Shown: piece after piece, positions 1-12,662 of the stretch
Layout of the letters: the number at the start of each line of letters is the position of its first letter
How positions within the stretch are numbered: position 1 is the first letter of the stretch
NCBI RefSeq assembly: GCF_014836665.1
Contig: NZ_JACSQJ010000007.1
Span: forward strand, 105,143-169,142
From: Luteimonas colneyensis
GTDB lineage: Bacteria > Pseudomonadota > Gammaproteobacteria > Xanthomonadales > Xanthomonadaceae
DNA: 64,000 nt
Direction of reading: 5' to 3'
Translations under genes and position numbers: made by a program
The notes under the pieces: model-generated
The model's input: the letters and a program-made list of their open reading frames with translations, nothing else
Database searches by the model: none
Told to the model about the DNA's origin: nothing

Positions 1-26
1 GGAGAGTCCGGCGCCGGTGGTCGGGA

Positions 27-557
27 TCAGCCGGCCTTGCCCGCGTCGCCGTCGCCTTCGCTGCCGGCGTCGTCGTGGCCGTGGTCATGGCCGCCGTCGC
101 CGTGCACGTGGCCGTGGTCGATCTCGACCTGCTGGGCCTCGCGCACCTCGACGATCTCGATGTCGAAGTGCAGGTCCTTGCCGGCCATCGGGTGGTTGAG
201 GTCGACGTCGACCACGCTCATGCCGACCTTCTCGACGGTGACCGCGCGCGGGCCGAAGTTGGTCTGCAGCACCACCTGGTCGCCGACGGCGAGCTTCTGG
301 CCGCCGAAGTGCTTCTTCGGCACGCGCTGGACCATGCCCTCGCGGCGCTCGCCGTAGGCCTCGGCGGACGGGACGTCGGCCGAGAAGCTCTCGCCGGCCT
401 CGCGGCCTTCCATCGCCTTTTCCAGGCCCGGGATGATGTTGCCGTGGCCCATCAGGATCGCCAGCGGCTCGCCGCGGTCCTTCGAGGTTTCCACCGGCTC
501 GCCGCCTTCGGACACGGTGTAGTGGAAGCGGACGACGCGGTCTTTCTCGATCTTCAT
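27..557 (-). CDS. slyD: FKBP-type peptidyl-prolyl isomerase, SlyD family
   Basis: The 176-residue protein is a cytoplasmic prolyl isomerase and chaperone of the SlyD type. The FKBP half is recognisable in residues about 1-70 (GHGNIIPGLEKAMEG), followed by the insert-in-flap chaperone segment and the return strand with LNHPMAGKDLHFDIEIVEV. The last 33 residues are rich in His, Asp and Gly, as in the metal-binding tail of E. coli SlyD, so nickel or zinc binding is likely. An open frame continues far upstream, but homology begins at the Met at 557. The divergent neighbour starts at 630, leaving about 70 bases for both promoters. Confidence 0.93.
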   Translation of the reverse strand: MKIEKDRVVRFHYTVSEGGEPVETSKDRGEPLAILMGHGNIIPGLEKAMEGREAGESFSADVPSAEAYGERREGMVQRVPKKHFGGQKLAVGDQVVLQTNFGPRAVTVEKVGMSVVDVDLNHPMAGKDLHFDIEIVEVREAQQVEIDHGHVHGDGGHDHGHDDAGSEGDGDAGKAG

Positions 558-629
558 GGGGTGGGGATCCGGTGGCGCGGCACGCGGCCGCTTGTAAGGA
601 AGTCGCCGGCTCGGCCAAGATGCCGGCCG

Positions 630-1175
630 ATGGGCAAGACCTCGCATTATCCGGATACCGGCCTCCGCGCGCCAATCGCCGGCCTCCTCCTCGTCGTCCT
701 CGCCGCCGGCTGCGGCCGCGACGACGTCCGGCCCGCGCCGCCGCGCGCCGAGCCCGTCGGCCAGCGCGCCTGGCCGCAGGTGGTCCCGGCCGACCCGGCC
801 TCGGCCAATGCCGTGCTGATGCGCGCGATCAGCCTGGTCGGCACGCCCTACCGCTACGGCGGCAACACGCCCGAGGGCGGCTTCGACTGCTCGGGCCTGG
901 TCAACTACGTCTATCGCGACATGCTCGACCTGCGCCTGCCCCGCACGTCGCGCGACCTCGCGGCCTACCAGGGCCCCAGGATCGAGCCGCAGCAGCTGGC
1001 CACGGCCGACCTCGTGTTCTTCGGCAGCGGCGGCACCGTCACCCACGTCGGCATCTATGTCGGCGAGGGCCGCTTCGTCCACGCCCCCAGCACCGGCGGC
1101 ACGGTCCGGCTGGACCATCTCGACGGGTCTTACTGGCGGCGCCACTACAGCGGCTCGAAGCGCGTGCTGCGTTGA
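630..1175 (+). CDS. NlpC/P60 family lipoprotein peptidase
   Basis: A 181-residue probable lipoprotein of the NlpC/P60 cell-wall peptidase family. Residues 14-28 form a signal peptide ending in the lipobox LAAGC, with lipidated Cys28. The catalytic domain starts near residue 60; it has the nucleophile Cys87 in FDCSGLVNYVY, the catalytic His139 in VTHVGIYVG and a third polar residue, His151. Enzymes of this type cut D-gamma-glutamyl-meso-DAP bonds in stem peptides. The next gene is a paralog, so the two probably arose by duplication. The Met at 630 was chosen because it leads directly into the signal peptide. Confidence 0.9.
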   Translation: MGKTSHYPDTGLRAPIAGLLLVVLAAGCGRDDVRPAPPRAEPVGQRAWPQVVPADPASANAVLMRAISLVGTPYRYGGNTPEGGFDCSGLVNYVYRDMLDLRLPRTSRDLAAYQGPRIEPQQLATADLVFFGSGGTVTHVGIYVGEGRFVHAPSTGGTVRLDHLDGSYWRRHYSGSKRVLR

Positions 1176-1178
1176 ATC

Positions 1179-1194
1179 GGTGACGCGCATCACA
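1179..1194. promoter_or_regulatory. CRP/Clp-like operator
   Basis: GGTGA-CGCGCA-TCACA matches the CRP consensus TGTGA-N6-TCACA at nine of ten half-site positions. In Xanthomonadaceae the CRP homolog Clp recognises the same kind of site. It lies about 98 bases upstream of the second NlpC/P60 gene, in the only AT-richer stretch of the neighbourhood. This is a motif match only. Confidence 0.45.
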
Positions 1195-1284
1195 CTTTTC
1201 TTCACGCAACGCTGATGAAAAGTTAACAAACGGAGCCCTTCTCTACGGCACCATCACGCCTGCTGCAAAAACAGTGAAGACCGC

Positions 1285-1938
1285 GTGACTGATTCCGACC
1301 TGCCAGAACGTCGCCGCGCACCCTCCCGGGTCCGCGCCCTCGCCATCGCCAGCGTTCTGCTGCTTGCCGGATCCCCGGCCTTCGCCGCCCCGTTCATGGG
1401 TGCGGATTCGGCCGACCAGATGGCCGCCGGCTCCGCCAGCCAGTCCCTGGTGGGCAGCGCGCTCGCACCCGAACGCACCATGCTCAGCGCCGCCGACGTC
1501 AACCAGCTGATCGAGGCCAGCCAGGCGGTGGCCGGCGACAAGGAGCCGACGGGCCGCATCCAGGCCCTGCTGCAGCGCGCAATGGGCCTGCTCGGCACGC
1601 CCTACCGCTGGGGCGGCACCTCGCCCGACTCGGGCTTCGACTGTTCCGGCCTGGTGAACTACGTGTTCCGCACCACGCTGGGCATCGAGCTGCCGCGCGT
1701 CTCCCGCGAAATGGCCAGCAACGGCGAGAAGGTCGAGCGCGCCGCGCTGACGGCAGGGGACCTGGTGTTCTTCGGCCGCCGCGGCACCCGCGTCGACCAC
1801 GTCGGCATCTACGTCGGCGATGGCCAGTTCGTGCACGCCCCGCGTAGCGGCCGCGACGTCACCGTGTCCCGCCTGGACACCGGCTACTGGGCCAACCGCT
1901 TCCTGCAGGCACGCCGCGTCGAGGGACTGGGCAGCTGA
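1285..1938 (+). CDS. Secreted NlpC/P60 family peptidase
   Basis: This 217-residue protein is the second NlpC/P60 cysteine peptidase in tandem. It has an N-terminal export signal (hydrophobic core about 18-30, probable cleavage after AFA), a linker of about 60 residues, then the catalytic domain with Cys120 in FDCSGLVNYVF, His172 in VDHVGIYVG and His184. It should act on peptidoglycan stem peptides in the periplasm. The start is GTG, since no upstream ATG is in frame without a stop. A CRP/Clp-like site lies upstream and a hairpin terminator follows at 1972, so it is probably a single-gene unit. Confidence 0.9.
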   Translation: MTDSDLPERRRAPSRVRALAIASVLLLAGSPAFAAPFMGADSADQMAAGSASQSLVGSALAPERTMLSAADVNQLIEASQAVAGDKEPTGRIQALLQRAMGLLGTPYRWGGTSPDSGFDCSGLVNYVFRTTLGIELPRVSREMASNGEKVERAALTAGDLVFFGRRGTRVDHVGIYVGDGQFVHAPRSGRDVTVSRLDTGYWANRFLQARRVEGLGS

Positions 1939-1971
1939 GGCCTGCGGTCCGCCGCCCGCCCGCGTGACATG

Positions 1972-1993
1972 AAGGCCGCCTCCGGGCGGCCTT
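1972..1993 (+). terminator. Hairpin terminator after the NlpC/P60 gene
   Basis: A nine-base-pair stem, AAGGCCGCC with GGCGGCCTT around the loop TCCG, is followed by one further T. It sits 34 bases beyond the stop codon at 1938. The T tract is short, so its efficiency is uncertain. Confidence 0.55.
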
Positions 1994-2107
1994 TCCGCAT
2001 CCGGCCTCCGGCGCATGCCGGTCCGGCGCGGCCACGCTGCGCCGCGGCGTGCACCGCCGCCCATTCAGGTCCAAGCTCGGCTGACCACGCCACCGGACGG
2101 GACGCCG

Positions 2108-2980
2108 ATGCAGGCCTCGCTGCTCACCAACCTCCTGCTGCCGATGGCCCTGGGCGTGATCATGCTGGGGCTGGGGATGGGCCTCTCCCTCGCCGACTTC
2201 CGGCGGGTGGCGCGTTATCCGAAGGCGGTCCTGCTGGGCCTGGCCCTGCAGACCCTGCTGCTGCCCTGGGTCGCGTTCGCGCTTGCGCTGGGCTTCGGCC
2301 TGCAGCCGGGGCTGGCGGTGGGACTGATGCTGCTGGCGGCCTCGCCGGGTGGCGCGACGGCCAACATCTACAGCCACCTGGCGCGCGGCGACGTGGCGCT
2401 CAACATCACCCTCACCGCGATCAACAGCCTGCTCTGCCTGCTGACCCTGCCGCTGATCCTGGACCTGTCGCTCGCATACTTCCTCGGCGCCGGCCAGTAC
2501 GTCCCGCCCCCGGTCGCGAAGGTGGTCGAGGTGGCGGTGATCATCCTGCTGCCGGTGGCCGCGGGCATGACGGTGCGCCATTTCGCTCCCGGCTTCGCGG
2601 CGGCCTCGGCCAGGCCGCTGCGGATCCTGTCGGTGCTGGTGCTGGCGCTGCTGGTCACGGTGGCCCTGGTGCAGTCCTGGCACGCGCTGCTGGCCTCGGT
2701 GGCGGCCGTCGGACTGGCCTGCCTGCTCTTCAACCTCGCCAGCCTGGGAACCGGCTACGCGGCCCCCCTCGCGCTTCGGCTGCCCCGGTCCCAGGCCATC
2801 GCGATCTCCATGGAGATCGGCATCCACAACGGCACGCTGGCGATCTTCATCGCGCTCAACGTCCTCGGCGATGCCACGATGGCGATCCCCGCGGCCATCT
2901 ACAGCCTGCTGATGTTCTTCACGGCCGGCGCGTTCGCGGCCTGGCTCAACCGCGAACGCGCGCTGCCCGTTCCTGCCTGA
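2108..2980 (+). CDS. BASS/SBF family transporter (bile acid:sodium symporter-like)
   Basis: A 290-residue integral membrane protein with about nine hydrophobic segments. It belongs to the SBF (bile acid:Na+ symporter) superfamily, shown by the signature LLAASPGGATANIYSHLARG near residue 80 and by a C-terminal half with EIGIHNGTLAIFIAL. Bacterial members import organic anions such as pantoate or keto acids in a sodium-dependent way. The substrate here cannot be deduced. The Met at 2108 directly precedes the first membrane helix; an upstream in-frame extension to 2015 is basic, low-complexity and probably not translated. Confidence 0.85.
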   Translation: MQASLLTNLLLPMALGVIMLGLGMGLSLADFRRVARYPKAVLLGLALQTLLLPWVAFALALGFGLQPGLAVGLMLLAASPGGATANIYSHLARGDVALNITLTAINSLLCLLTLPLILDLSLAYFLGAGQYVPPPVAKVVEVAVIILLPVAAGMTVRHFAPGFAAASARPLRILSVLVLALLVTVALVQSWHALLASVAAVGLACLLFNLASLGTGYAAPLALRLPRSQAIAISMEIGIHNGTLAIFIALNVLGDATMAIPAAIYSLLMFFTAGAFAAWLNRERALPVPA

Positions 2981-3002
2981 CGGATCGTCGGCCGCCTGAC
3001 CG

Positions 3003-6933
<3,931 letters not shown>

Positions 6934-6966
6934 GGAAGGCCAAGGGCTCCTCGTTCCGCAGCAGGA

Positions 6967-8322
6967 TCACGCCGGACCGGTGCGCTCCGGCTGCCCGGCC
7001 TCCTCGCCCTCCTCCACCCCGACGTTGCTAGAAGCCCGCTCGTACACCTCGCGGTCGAGCAGTCCGGTCTCCTTCGCCACCAGCACCGGCACCAGCACCT
7101 GGCCGGTGACGTTGGTCATGGTGCGCATCATGTCGAGGATGCGGTCGATGGCGTAGAGGATGCCGATCGCTTCCAGCGGCAGCCCGGCGGCGCTGATCAC
7201 CACGGTCGCCATGATCACCGCCGTGCCCGGCACGCCGGCGGTGCCGAAGCTGCCCAGCACCGAGGCCAGCGCGATCAGGAAGTACTGCCCCGCCGACAGC
7301 TCGATGCCCATGAACTGGGCGATGAACACCGCGCCCAGCGCCGGGTAGATCGCGCCGCAGCCGTCCATCTTGATGCTTGCGCCCAGCGGCACCGCGAAGC
7401 TGGCGTAGTCCTTGTCGACGCCGAGGTTGTGCGTGGCCGAGGTCAGCGACAGCGGCAGCGCCGCGAAGCTCGACGAGGCCACGAAGCCGATCTGCATCGC
7501 CGGCGCCGCGCCGCGGAAGAACTTCAGCGGGTTCAGCCCGTGCGCCAGCAGCAGGCCGGTGTAGACCACCAGGATGTGGAAGGCGCAGGCCAGGTACAGC
7601 GCGATCACGAACTTGCCCAGCGGGATCAGCTGCTCGAAGCCGTAGGTACCCACCAGCGCCGCGATCAGGCCGAAGGTGCCCACGGGCGTGGCCTCCAGCA
7701 CGAAGCGGGTGACCTGGATCATCATCTCGCGCGACTGGTCCATCAGCGAACGCAGGCCCGCCGTCTTCTCCCCCAGCCGCACCAGCGCGAAGCCGACCAG
7801 GCCCGCGAAGAAGATCACCTGCAGGATGGTGAAGTTGCTGGGCACGATCACCCGCTGCCCGTCCTCGGTGCTGCCGGCGCCCAGCGCGGCCAGGGCGCGC
7901 ACCGGGTTCTCGGGCACGATGTTGATCAGCACGTCCAGTGGGCCGGGCACGTCACGCTGGCGGTAGGTCTCGGCCACCTGCAGGCTGGCCGCGTCCACGC
8001 CCACGCCCGGCTTCAGCACCAGCCCGAAGGCCAGGCCAACGGCCACCGCCAGCACCGCGGTGATGGCGAACCAGATGAAGGTCCGTGCCGCGAGCGCCGC
8101 GATCGAGCGCTGCCCGGCCAGCGAACCCACGGCGCTGACCACCGCGAAGAACACCAGCGGGATGGCGATCATCTTGATCAGGTTGACGTAGACCGTGCCC
8201 AGCGGGCCGAACCAGGTCCCCGCCGCCGGCCCGAGCAGCCAGCCGGCGATCGCGCCGAGCACGAAGCCCGCGGCCACGCGCTGCCAGAACGGGATCTTGA
8301 ACCAGGCGGTGACGGCTTTCAT
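6967..8322 (-). CDS. Dicarboxylate/amino acid:cation symporter (DAACS family)
   Basis: A 451-residue inner-membrane symporter of the GltP/DctA family. Diagnostic motifs are the serine-rich re-entrant loop (ASSSFAALPLS), GASIKMDG for the cation site, and DRILDMMRTMTNVTGQ for substrate and cation coordination in the last helices. It should take up glutamate, aspartate or C4-dicarboxylates with H+ or Na+. The C-terminal 25 residues are acidic and cytoplasmic. The Met at 8322 fits the family start (MKAVTAWFKIPFW); the 40-residue upstream extension is not hydrophobic and is probably spurious. Confidence 0.92.
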   Translation of the reverse strand: MKAVTAWFKIPFWQRVAAGFVLGAIAGWLLGPAAGTWFGPLGTVYVNLIKMIAIPLVFFAVVSAVGSLAGQRSIAALAARTFIWFAITAVLAVAVGLAFGLVLKPGVGVDAASLQVAETYRQRDVPGPLDVLINIVPENPVRALAALGAGSTEDGQRVIVPSNFTILQVIFFAGLVGFALVRLGEKTAGLRSLMDQSREMMIQVTRFVLEATPVGTFGLIAALVGTYGFEQLIPLGKFVIALYLACAFHILVVYTGLLLAHGLNPLKFFRGAAPAMQIGFVASSSFAALPLSLTSATHNLGVDKDYASFAVPLGASIKMDGCGAIYPALGAVFIAQFMGIELSAGQYFLIALASVLGSFGTAGVPGTAVIMATVVISAAGLPLEAIGILYAIDRILDMMRTMTNVTGQVLVPVLVAKETGLLDREVYERASSNVGVEEGEEAGQPERTGPA

Positions 8323-8512
8323 CGGCGTCCACGGGAAACTGCGATGGAGCACCTTAGCCCATGCCCCGTGCGGCGGCGACGGCGGAGGCGGAACGCCGAG
8401 GTGTCTCCATCGCGACGCTGCGCAGGGCGCCCTGGCCGACACGGTGTCATGGCCCGGCCACTGCGGGACGCCATAATGCGCGTTTCACCGCGTCCGCATC
8501 CCCGGGAACTCC

Positions 8513-10207
8513 ATGACCTGCACCCCTCGTCCGCTCCGGCTCGCCCTGACCATGCTGGGCGTCTGCGTCGCCACCGCCTGCGCCACCCAGCCCGCCGGCA
8601 CCGCCGCACCGGATCGTCCCGTCGCCGCCGCGCCCGCGACCGCCATCCACGTCGACGTGCCGAAGATCCAGCGCCCCGGGGGCGAGACCCCGCAGTGGTG
8701 GTACCGCAGCGGCGCCGCCCACGCGGCCGCCAACGGGGCGACCGCCGGCCGCGCGAAGAACGTGATCCTGTTCGTGGGCGACGGCATGAGCCTGACGACC
8801 GTGGCCGCCGCGCGGATCTACGCAGGCCAGCAGACGGGCGGCTCCGGCGAGGAGAACCTGCTGTCCTGGGAGCACTTCCCGGCCACCGCGTTCTCGCGCA
8901 CCTACAACACCAATGCGCAGACGCCGGACTCCGCGGGCACGATGACCGCGATGGCCTCTGGCGTGAAGAGCCACATCGGCGCGATCGGCGTCAGCGCCGG
9001 CGCCATGGACGACTGCGCGGAGTCGCGCGGCAAGCGCGTGCAGAGCTGGCTCGCGCTGGCCGCCGATGCCGGCATGGCCACGGGCATCGTCACCACCGCG
9101 CGCCTGACCCACGCCACCCCGGCCGCGCTGTACGCGCACGTTCCCAATCGCAACTGGGAAAGCGACGCCTCCACGCCGGATGCGGCGAAGGCGGCGGGCT
9201 GCACCGACATCGCCAGCCAGTTCATCGACTTCGTGCGCGACACCGGCGGCCCGCAGGTGGTGCTCGCCGGCGGCGCGCGCGAGTTCCTGCCCGACGAGGA
9301 CGTGCTGCCGGGCGTGCGCGGCCGCCGCAGGGATGGCCGCAACCTCGTCGGGGAATGGCAGGCGCTGAATCCCGAGGGCGCCTTCGTCCACACCACCGCC
9401 CAGTTCGAGGCCGCGCGCGGCGCCTCGCCGGTACTCGGCCTGTTCGAGCTGAGCCACATGCAGTACGAGCACGACCGCGATCGCGGCGCGGAGGGCGAGC
9501 CTGACATCGAAGCCATGACCCGCTTCGCGATCGAGTCGCTGTCGAACAGCGAGGACGGCTACGTGCTGCTGGTGGAAGGCGCCCGCATCGACCATGCCAA
9601 CCATGAAGGCAATGCCTACCGCGCGCTGGACGAGACCGCGGCGATGTCGCGCGCGGTTCAGGCGGCGGTGGAGATGACCTCGGCCGAGGACACGCTGATC
9701 GTGGTCACCGCCGACCATTCGCACGTCCTCAGCTTCTCCGGCTACCCGCGCCGCGGCAATCCGATCCTCGGCAAGGTGCGCGAGTACGGCGACGGCCCGG
9801 CGCGCGACGCCCTCGGCCTGCCCTACACCACGCTCAGCTATGCCAACGGCCCCGGCTATGCCGGCGCCAGCAACGACCAGCCCGCGGGTCCGAAGCGCCA
9901 CGAGCACGCGCTGAAGCGCGCGCAGCCGGCCGCGGGCCGCCCGGATCTCACCGACGTCGATACCACGCACCCCGACTACCTGCAGGAGGCGCTGGTGCCG
10001 CTGGGCTCGGAAACCCATGGCGGCGACGACGTGGGGATCTGGGCGCGCGGACCGGGCAGCGCGGCCTTCCGCGGCACGCTGGAGCAGAACGTGATCTACC
10101 ACGTGATCGTGCAGGCCACGCCGAAGCTGCGCGAGCGGCTGTGCGCGACGGGCGGCTGCGATGCATCGGGCGTGCCGGTGGGGCTGCCGGAAGTGCCTGC
10201 GCGGTAG
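8513..10207 (+). CDS. Alkaline phosphatase (PhoA superfamily)
   Basis: A 564-residue exported phosphomonoesterase, probably lipid-anchored (ATAC, Cys23). Active-site features are clear: metal-binding Asp90 in VGDGMSL, the nucleophile Ser140 in TPDSAGTMTA, ARIDHANHEGNAYRALDE for metal ligands, TADHSHV, and ETHGGDDVGIWARGPG near the C-terminus. Two Cys (DDCAES and KAAGCTD) may form a structural disulfide. It would release phosphate from organic esters in the periplasm or at the cell surface. No Pho box was recognised upstream. Confidence 0.93.
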   Translation: MTCTPRPLRLALTMLGVCVATACATQPAGTAAPDRPVAAAPATAIHVDVPKIQRPGGETPQWWYRSGAAHAAANGATAGRAKNVILFVGDGMSLTTVAAARIYAGQQTGGSGEENLLSWEHFPATAFSRTYNTNAQTPDSAGTMTAMASGVKSHIGAIGVSAGAMDDCAESRGKRVQSWLALAADAGMATGIVTTARLTHATPAALYAHVPNRNWESDASTPDAAKAAGCTDIASQFIDFVRDTGGPQVVLAGGAREFLPDEDVLPGVRGRRRDGRNLVGEWQALNPEGAFVHTTAQFEAARGASPVLGLFELSHMQYEHDRDRGAEGEPDIEAMTRFAIESLSNSEDGYVLLVEGARIDHANHEGNAYRALDETAAMSRAVQAAVEMTSAEDTLIVVTADHSHVLSFSGYPRRGNPILGKVREYGDGPARDALGLPYTTLSYANGPGYAGASNDQPAGPKRHEHALKRAQPAAGRPDLTDVDTTHPDYLQEALVPLGSETHGGDDVGIWARGPGSAAFRGTLEQNVIYHVIVQATPKLRERLCATGGCDASGVPVGLPEVPAR

Positions 10208-10246
10208 GCAGCAGGTCCAGGCGCGCCGGAACGGAGCCGCCCCGGC

Positions 10247-11578
10247 TCAGATGCCGTGCGCGGCGCGTACCGGGTCCGCCGGCGTCGGAAGACCGCGGGC
10301 CAGCAGGCCGGGATCGTCGCGCCGTGGATCCAGCGCCTGCAGCGCACGCAGCGACTCCCGCGGCGGCACCACACCGGCCTCGTCGAGGGCCATCCAGACC
10401 CGACGCTGCGCCGGGTCGTCCAGTCGACCCTGCACGACGAGCACGCCCGGCGGCTGCCCGGCGCCGTCCCGCCCGGGGACGAGCAGCACATGGTCGGCCG
10501 AGGCCAGCCGCTGTGCCGCTGCGCGACCGGCGAGCGCCAGCGCCACCAGCTCGCCGTCCGCGTCGTGCGCCCCCGCGCCCTCCGACCCGAGGCGCCGGAT
10601 GTGGCCGCGGATCTGGTCGAGCAGGCGGAAGGCGCCCGGTGGCGACGGCAGGCGCCCATCCGCGTCGAAGACCGGTGCCGGCAGCACCGGCCTGCCGAGC
10701 GCCACGTCGAGCGACGCGCGCCAGGTCCGCGGATCGATGTCGGCGGTCGGCTCCAGGCCCTGGTCCACCTGGAAGGCGAGCACCGCGCCCTGCATCGACA
10801 GCCGGTACACCCCGTCGACGATGACCGGCGCACCGCCGACCTCCCGGTAGCCTCCGGCCACCAGGGCCCGCTGCACCATGGCGATGCGCTCGCCGGACTC
10901 GCCCACCCGCAGCACCCCGTCGTCGACCACCGGTCGCGGCGCGACGCCGGCGCGGTGCGCGGCCTCGACCGGCAGGCGGCCTTCCACCAGGTCGCGCACG
11001 TAGCCGTCGAACTCGCGGTAGTAGCGCGTGTCCATTTCGATGTGGACGTGCTTGCCGGCATTGCGCGGCAGGCCGATGTTGTTCTGCGTGCCGAGCGACT
11101 GGCCGTAGGCCACGTGGTCGCCGACATCCACGGCGATCGGGCCCAGGTGCCGGATGCGGGCGATCAGGGACCGGTCACCCGGATCGAGGATGTCGACCAC
11201 GCCGTTGCGCGCATCCACGCGCCCGATGACGCCCGCCGCCGGCGCGGGCACGTCGACGCGGCGACTGTCCGTCGCGGTCGGGTCGTCGAGGATGAAGTCC
11301 TTGATGAGCAGGACCTGGTGGGCCCCCAGGGAGTCATAGCGGTCGGTACGCCGCACCTGCACCTCCTGGAACTCGCCGCCGACCACGGCGTGCGAGCGCC
11401 GCAGGCTGTTTTCGGCTCCAACCGGTACGCCATCCTCCAGTCGTGCGCGATGATTCGCGCCAGGATGGTGGGTGACCAGGCTGTCCAGATCGGTCACCGG
11501 CACGTTCCACTGGTGACCATTCGCATCCGGGCCGCCAAGCTGGCGCACCAGGTATCGGGTTCCCGGCGTATCGACCAT
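10247..11578 (-). CDS. Putative Xanthomonadales type IV effector: M23-like, PG-binding and XVIPCD-like domains
   Basis: A 443-residue protein without a signal peptide. Residues about 85-185 resemble a LytM/M23 peptidase (KDFILD, IRHLGPIAVDVGDHVAYGQ, and HVHIE at 177-181). Residues 222-295 are a peptidoglycan-binding domain (VGESGERIAMVQRALV, VDGVYRLSMQGAVLAFQ). Residues 316-418 resemble XVIPCD, the C-terminal signal that binds VirD4 in bacteria-killing type IV systems (ADHVLLVPG, VLVVQGRLDDPAQRR, then a short helix). It would be a wall hydrolase injected into rival cells. The ATG at 11578 is chosen over an upstream GTG because AAGGAG lies six bases ahead. A small lipoprotein gene ends 24 bases upstream. 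Confidence 0.75.
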   Translation of the reverse strand: MVDTPGTRYLVRQLGGPDANGHQWNVPVTDLDSLVTHHPGANHRARLEDGVPVGAENSLRRSHAVVGGEFQEVQVRRTDRYDSLGAHQVLLIKDFILDDPTATDSRRVDVPAPAAGVIGRVDARNGVVDILDPGDRSLIARIRHLGPIAVDVGDHVAYGQSLGTQNNIGLPRNAGKHVHIEMDTRYYREFDGYVRDLVEGRLPVEAAHRAGVAPRPVVDDGVLRVGESGERIAMVQRALVAGGYREVGGAPVIVDGVYRLSMQGAVLAFQVDQGLEPTADIDPRTWRASLDVALGRPVLPAPVFDADGRLPSPPGAFRLLDQIRGHIRRLGSEGAGAHDADGELVALALAGRAAAQRLASADHVLLVPGRDGAGQPPGVLVVQGRLDDPAQRRVWMALDEAGVVPPRESLRALQALDPRRDDPGLLARGLPTPADPVRAAHGI

Positions 11579-11602
11579 TGGACACTCCTTGTCCACGGGG
11601 GT

Positions 11603-11989
11603 TCACTTGCAGCGCATGTACGTCCTTGCACTCCGGCCATCAGCGACCGTCAGGACGTTGCCGTCCAGCACATAGATGAAGGGCTGCTCCAGGCCTTCGG
11701 GGCCGATGTTGGACGTCGTCAGGATCCGCCACGTCCGGGGTGAGGACGCCAGCAGCTCGGCGGACACGAGATCCTCGATCTCTTCGTAGTTCAGGCGTTG
11801 ACGACCGGTGATCTCGAACCGGGCGTCGCGATCGGAGGTTTCCCCCTGATCACATGGCAGCTCGGGTTCCCAGAAGCCGAGCATGTGAACCGGGAACGCC
11901 GGCTCCGCGGCAAAGGCGCCAGCGGATGAGCAGGACGCGACCAGGAAAAACGCCAGGACCATGTACGGATTCCTTCCTGCCAGGCACAT
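11603..11989 (-). CDS. Putative immunity lipoprotein for the adjacent type IV effector
   Basis: A 128-residue protein with a hydrophobic leader and a lipobox (VASC, Cys20); alternatively, signal peptidase I could cut after AFAA. The mature part has two Cys and blocks such as LTTSNIGPEGLEQPFIYVLDG, which I cannot assign to a named fold. It is the first gene of a two-gene unit with the effector. That order, and export to the periplasm, are the hallmarks of X-Tfi immunity proteins, which protect the producer's own wall. GGAGG five bases before the ATG at 11989 fixes the start; an earlier in-frame ATG at 12001 has no such site. The immunity role is inferred from context. Confidence 0.68.
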   Translation of the reverse strand: MCLAGRNPYMVLAFFLVASCSSAGAFAAEPAFPVHMLGFWEPELPCDQGETSDRDARFEITGRQRLNYEEIEDLVSAELLASSPRTWRILTTSNIGPEGLEQPFIYVLDGNVLTVADGRSARTYMRCK

Positions 11990-12094
11990 GACATCCTCCA
12001 TGACATCCCACGACGAACCCCGAGCCTAGCAGCGCCGCCGGCGCCCCGGTATAGGGCTTTCCCGAGGCCCGGGGGCATCCGCCGCGCCTCCGGC

Positions 12095-12547
12095 TCAGAA
12101 CGGCTTCGCCAGCACCAGCCAGACGATCACCAGCAGGATCAGCACCGGCAGCTCGTTGCGGATCCGCAGCGCCTTCGTCGAGGGCAGGCCGGCGCCGCGG
12201 GCGACGCCCTTCAGCGCGCGGCCGTCGACGATGTACAGCGCGAACATCACCGCCACCAGCAGCAGCTTGGCGTGCAGCCAGCCGGTACCGGCACCGACCA
12301 TGGTCGGGAAGTCCGGCAGCACGCGGTAGCCCAGCCAGAGCACCAGCCCGGCCAGCACGGCCAGGCCGAACATCACGTGGCCGAAGCGGTACAGGCGGCC
12401 GCCCATCAGCAGCAGGCGCTCGCGGACCGCGGGATTGCCGCCGTCCTCGACGATGTTGATCAGGATCCGCGGCAGGTAGAAGGCGGCGGCCACCCAGGCC
12501 ATCACCAGCACGATGTGCGCGGACTTGATCCACAGGTAGCTCTGCAT
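12095..12547 (-). CDS. HemJ/CopD-family membrane protein
   Basis: A 150-residue protein with four transmembrane helices. WIKSAHIVLVMAWVAAAFYLP at the N-terminus and GWLHAKLLLVAVM later match the HemJ (UPF0093) family, including the conserved His and Lys thought to bind heme. HemJ oxidises protoporphyrinogen IX to protoporphyrin IX in bacteria lacking HemG or HemY. Related CopD-type proteins share the fold, so a non-HemJ role remains possible. The Met at 12547 is the family start. The gene is divergent from the methyltransferase. Confidence 0.72.
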   Translation of the reverse strand: MQSYLWIKSAHIVLVMAWVAAAFYLPRILINIVEDGGNPAVRERLLLMGGRLYRFGHVMFGLAVLAGLVLWLGYRVLPDFPTMVGAGTGWLHAKLLLVAVMFALYIVDGRALKGVARGAGLPSTKALRIRNELPVLILLVIVWLVLAKPF

Positions 12548-12662
12548 TGCGACGGTCCTTGGATGGGGAATCGGCGCAAAGGATGACATGCCGGCCATGG
12601 CGCGCGCCTGCCGCAGGCCTCGCCGGGCCACAATGGCGGGCCCTCCAGGCCAGGCCCGCCGC

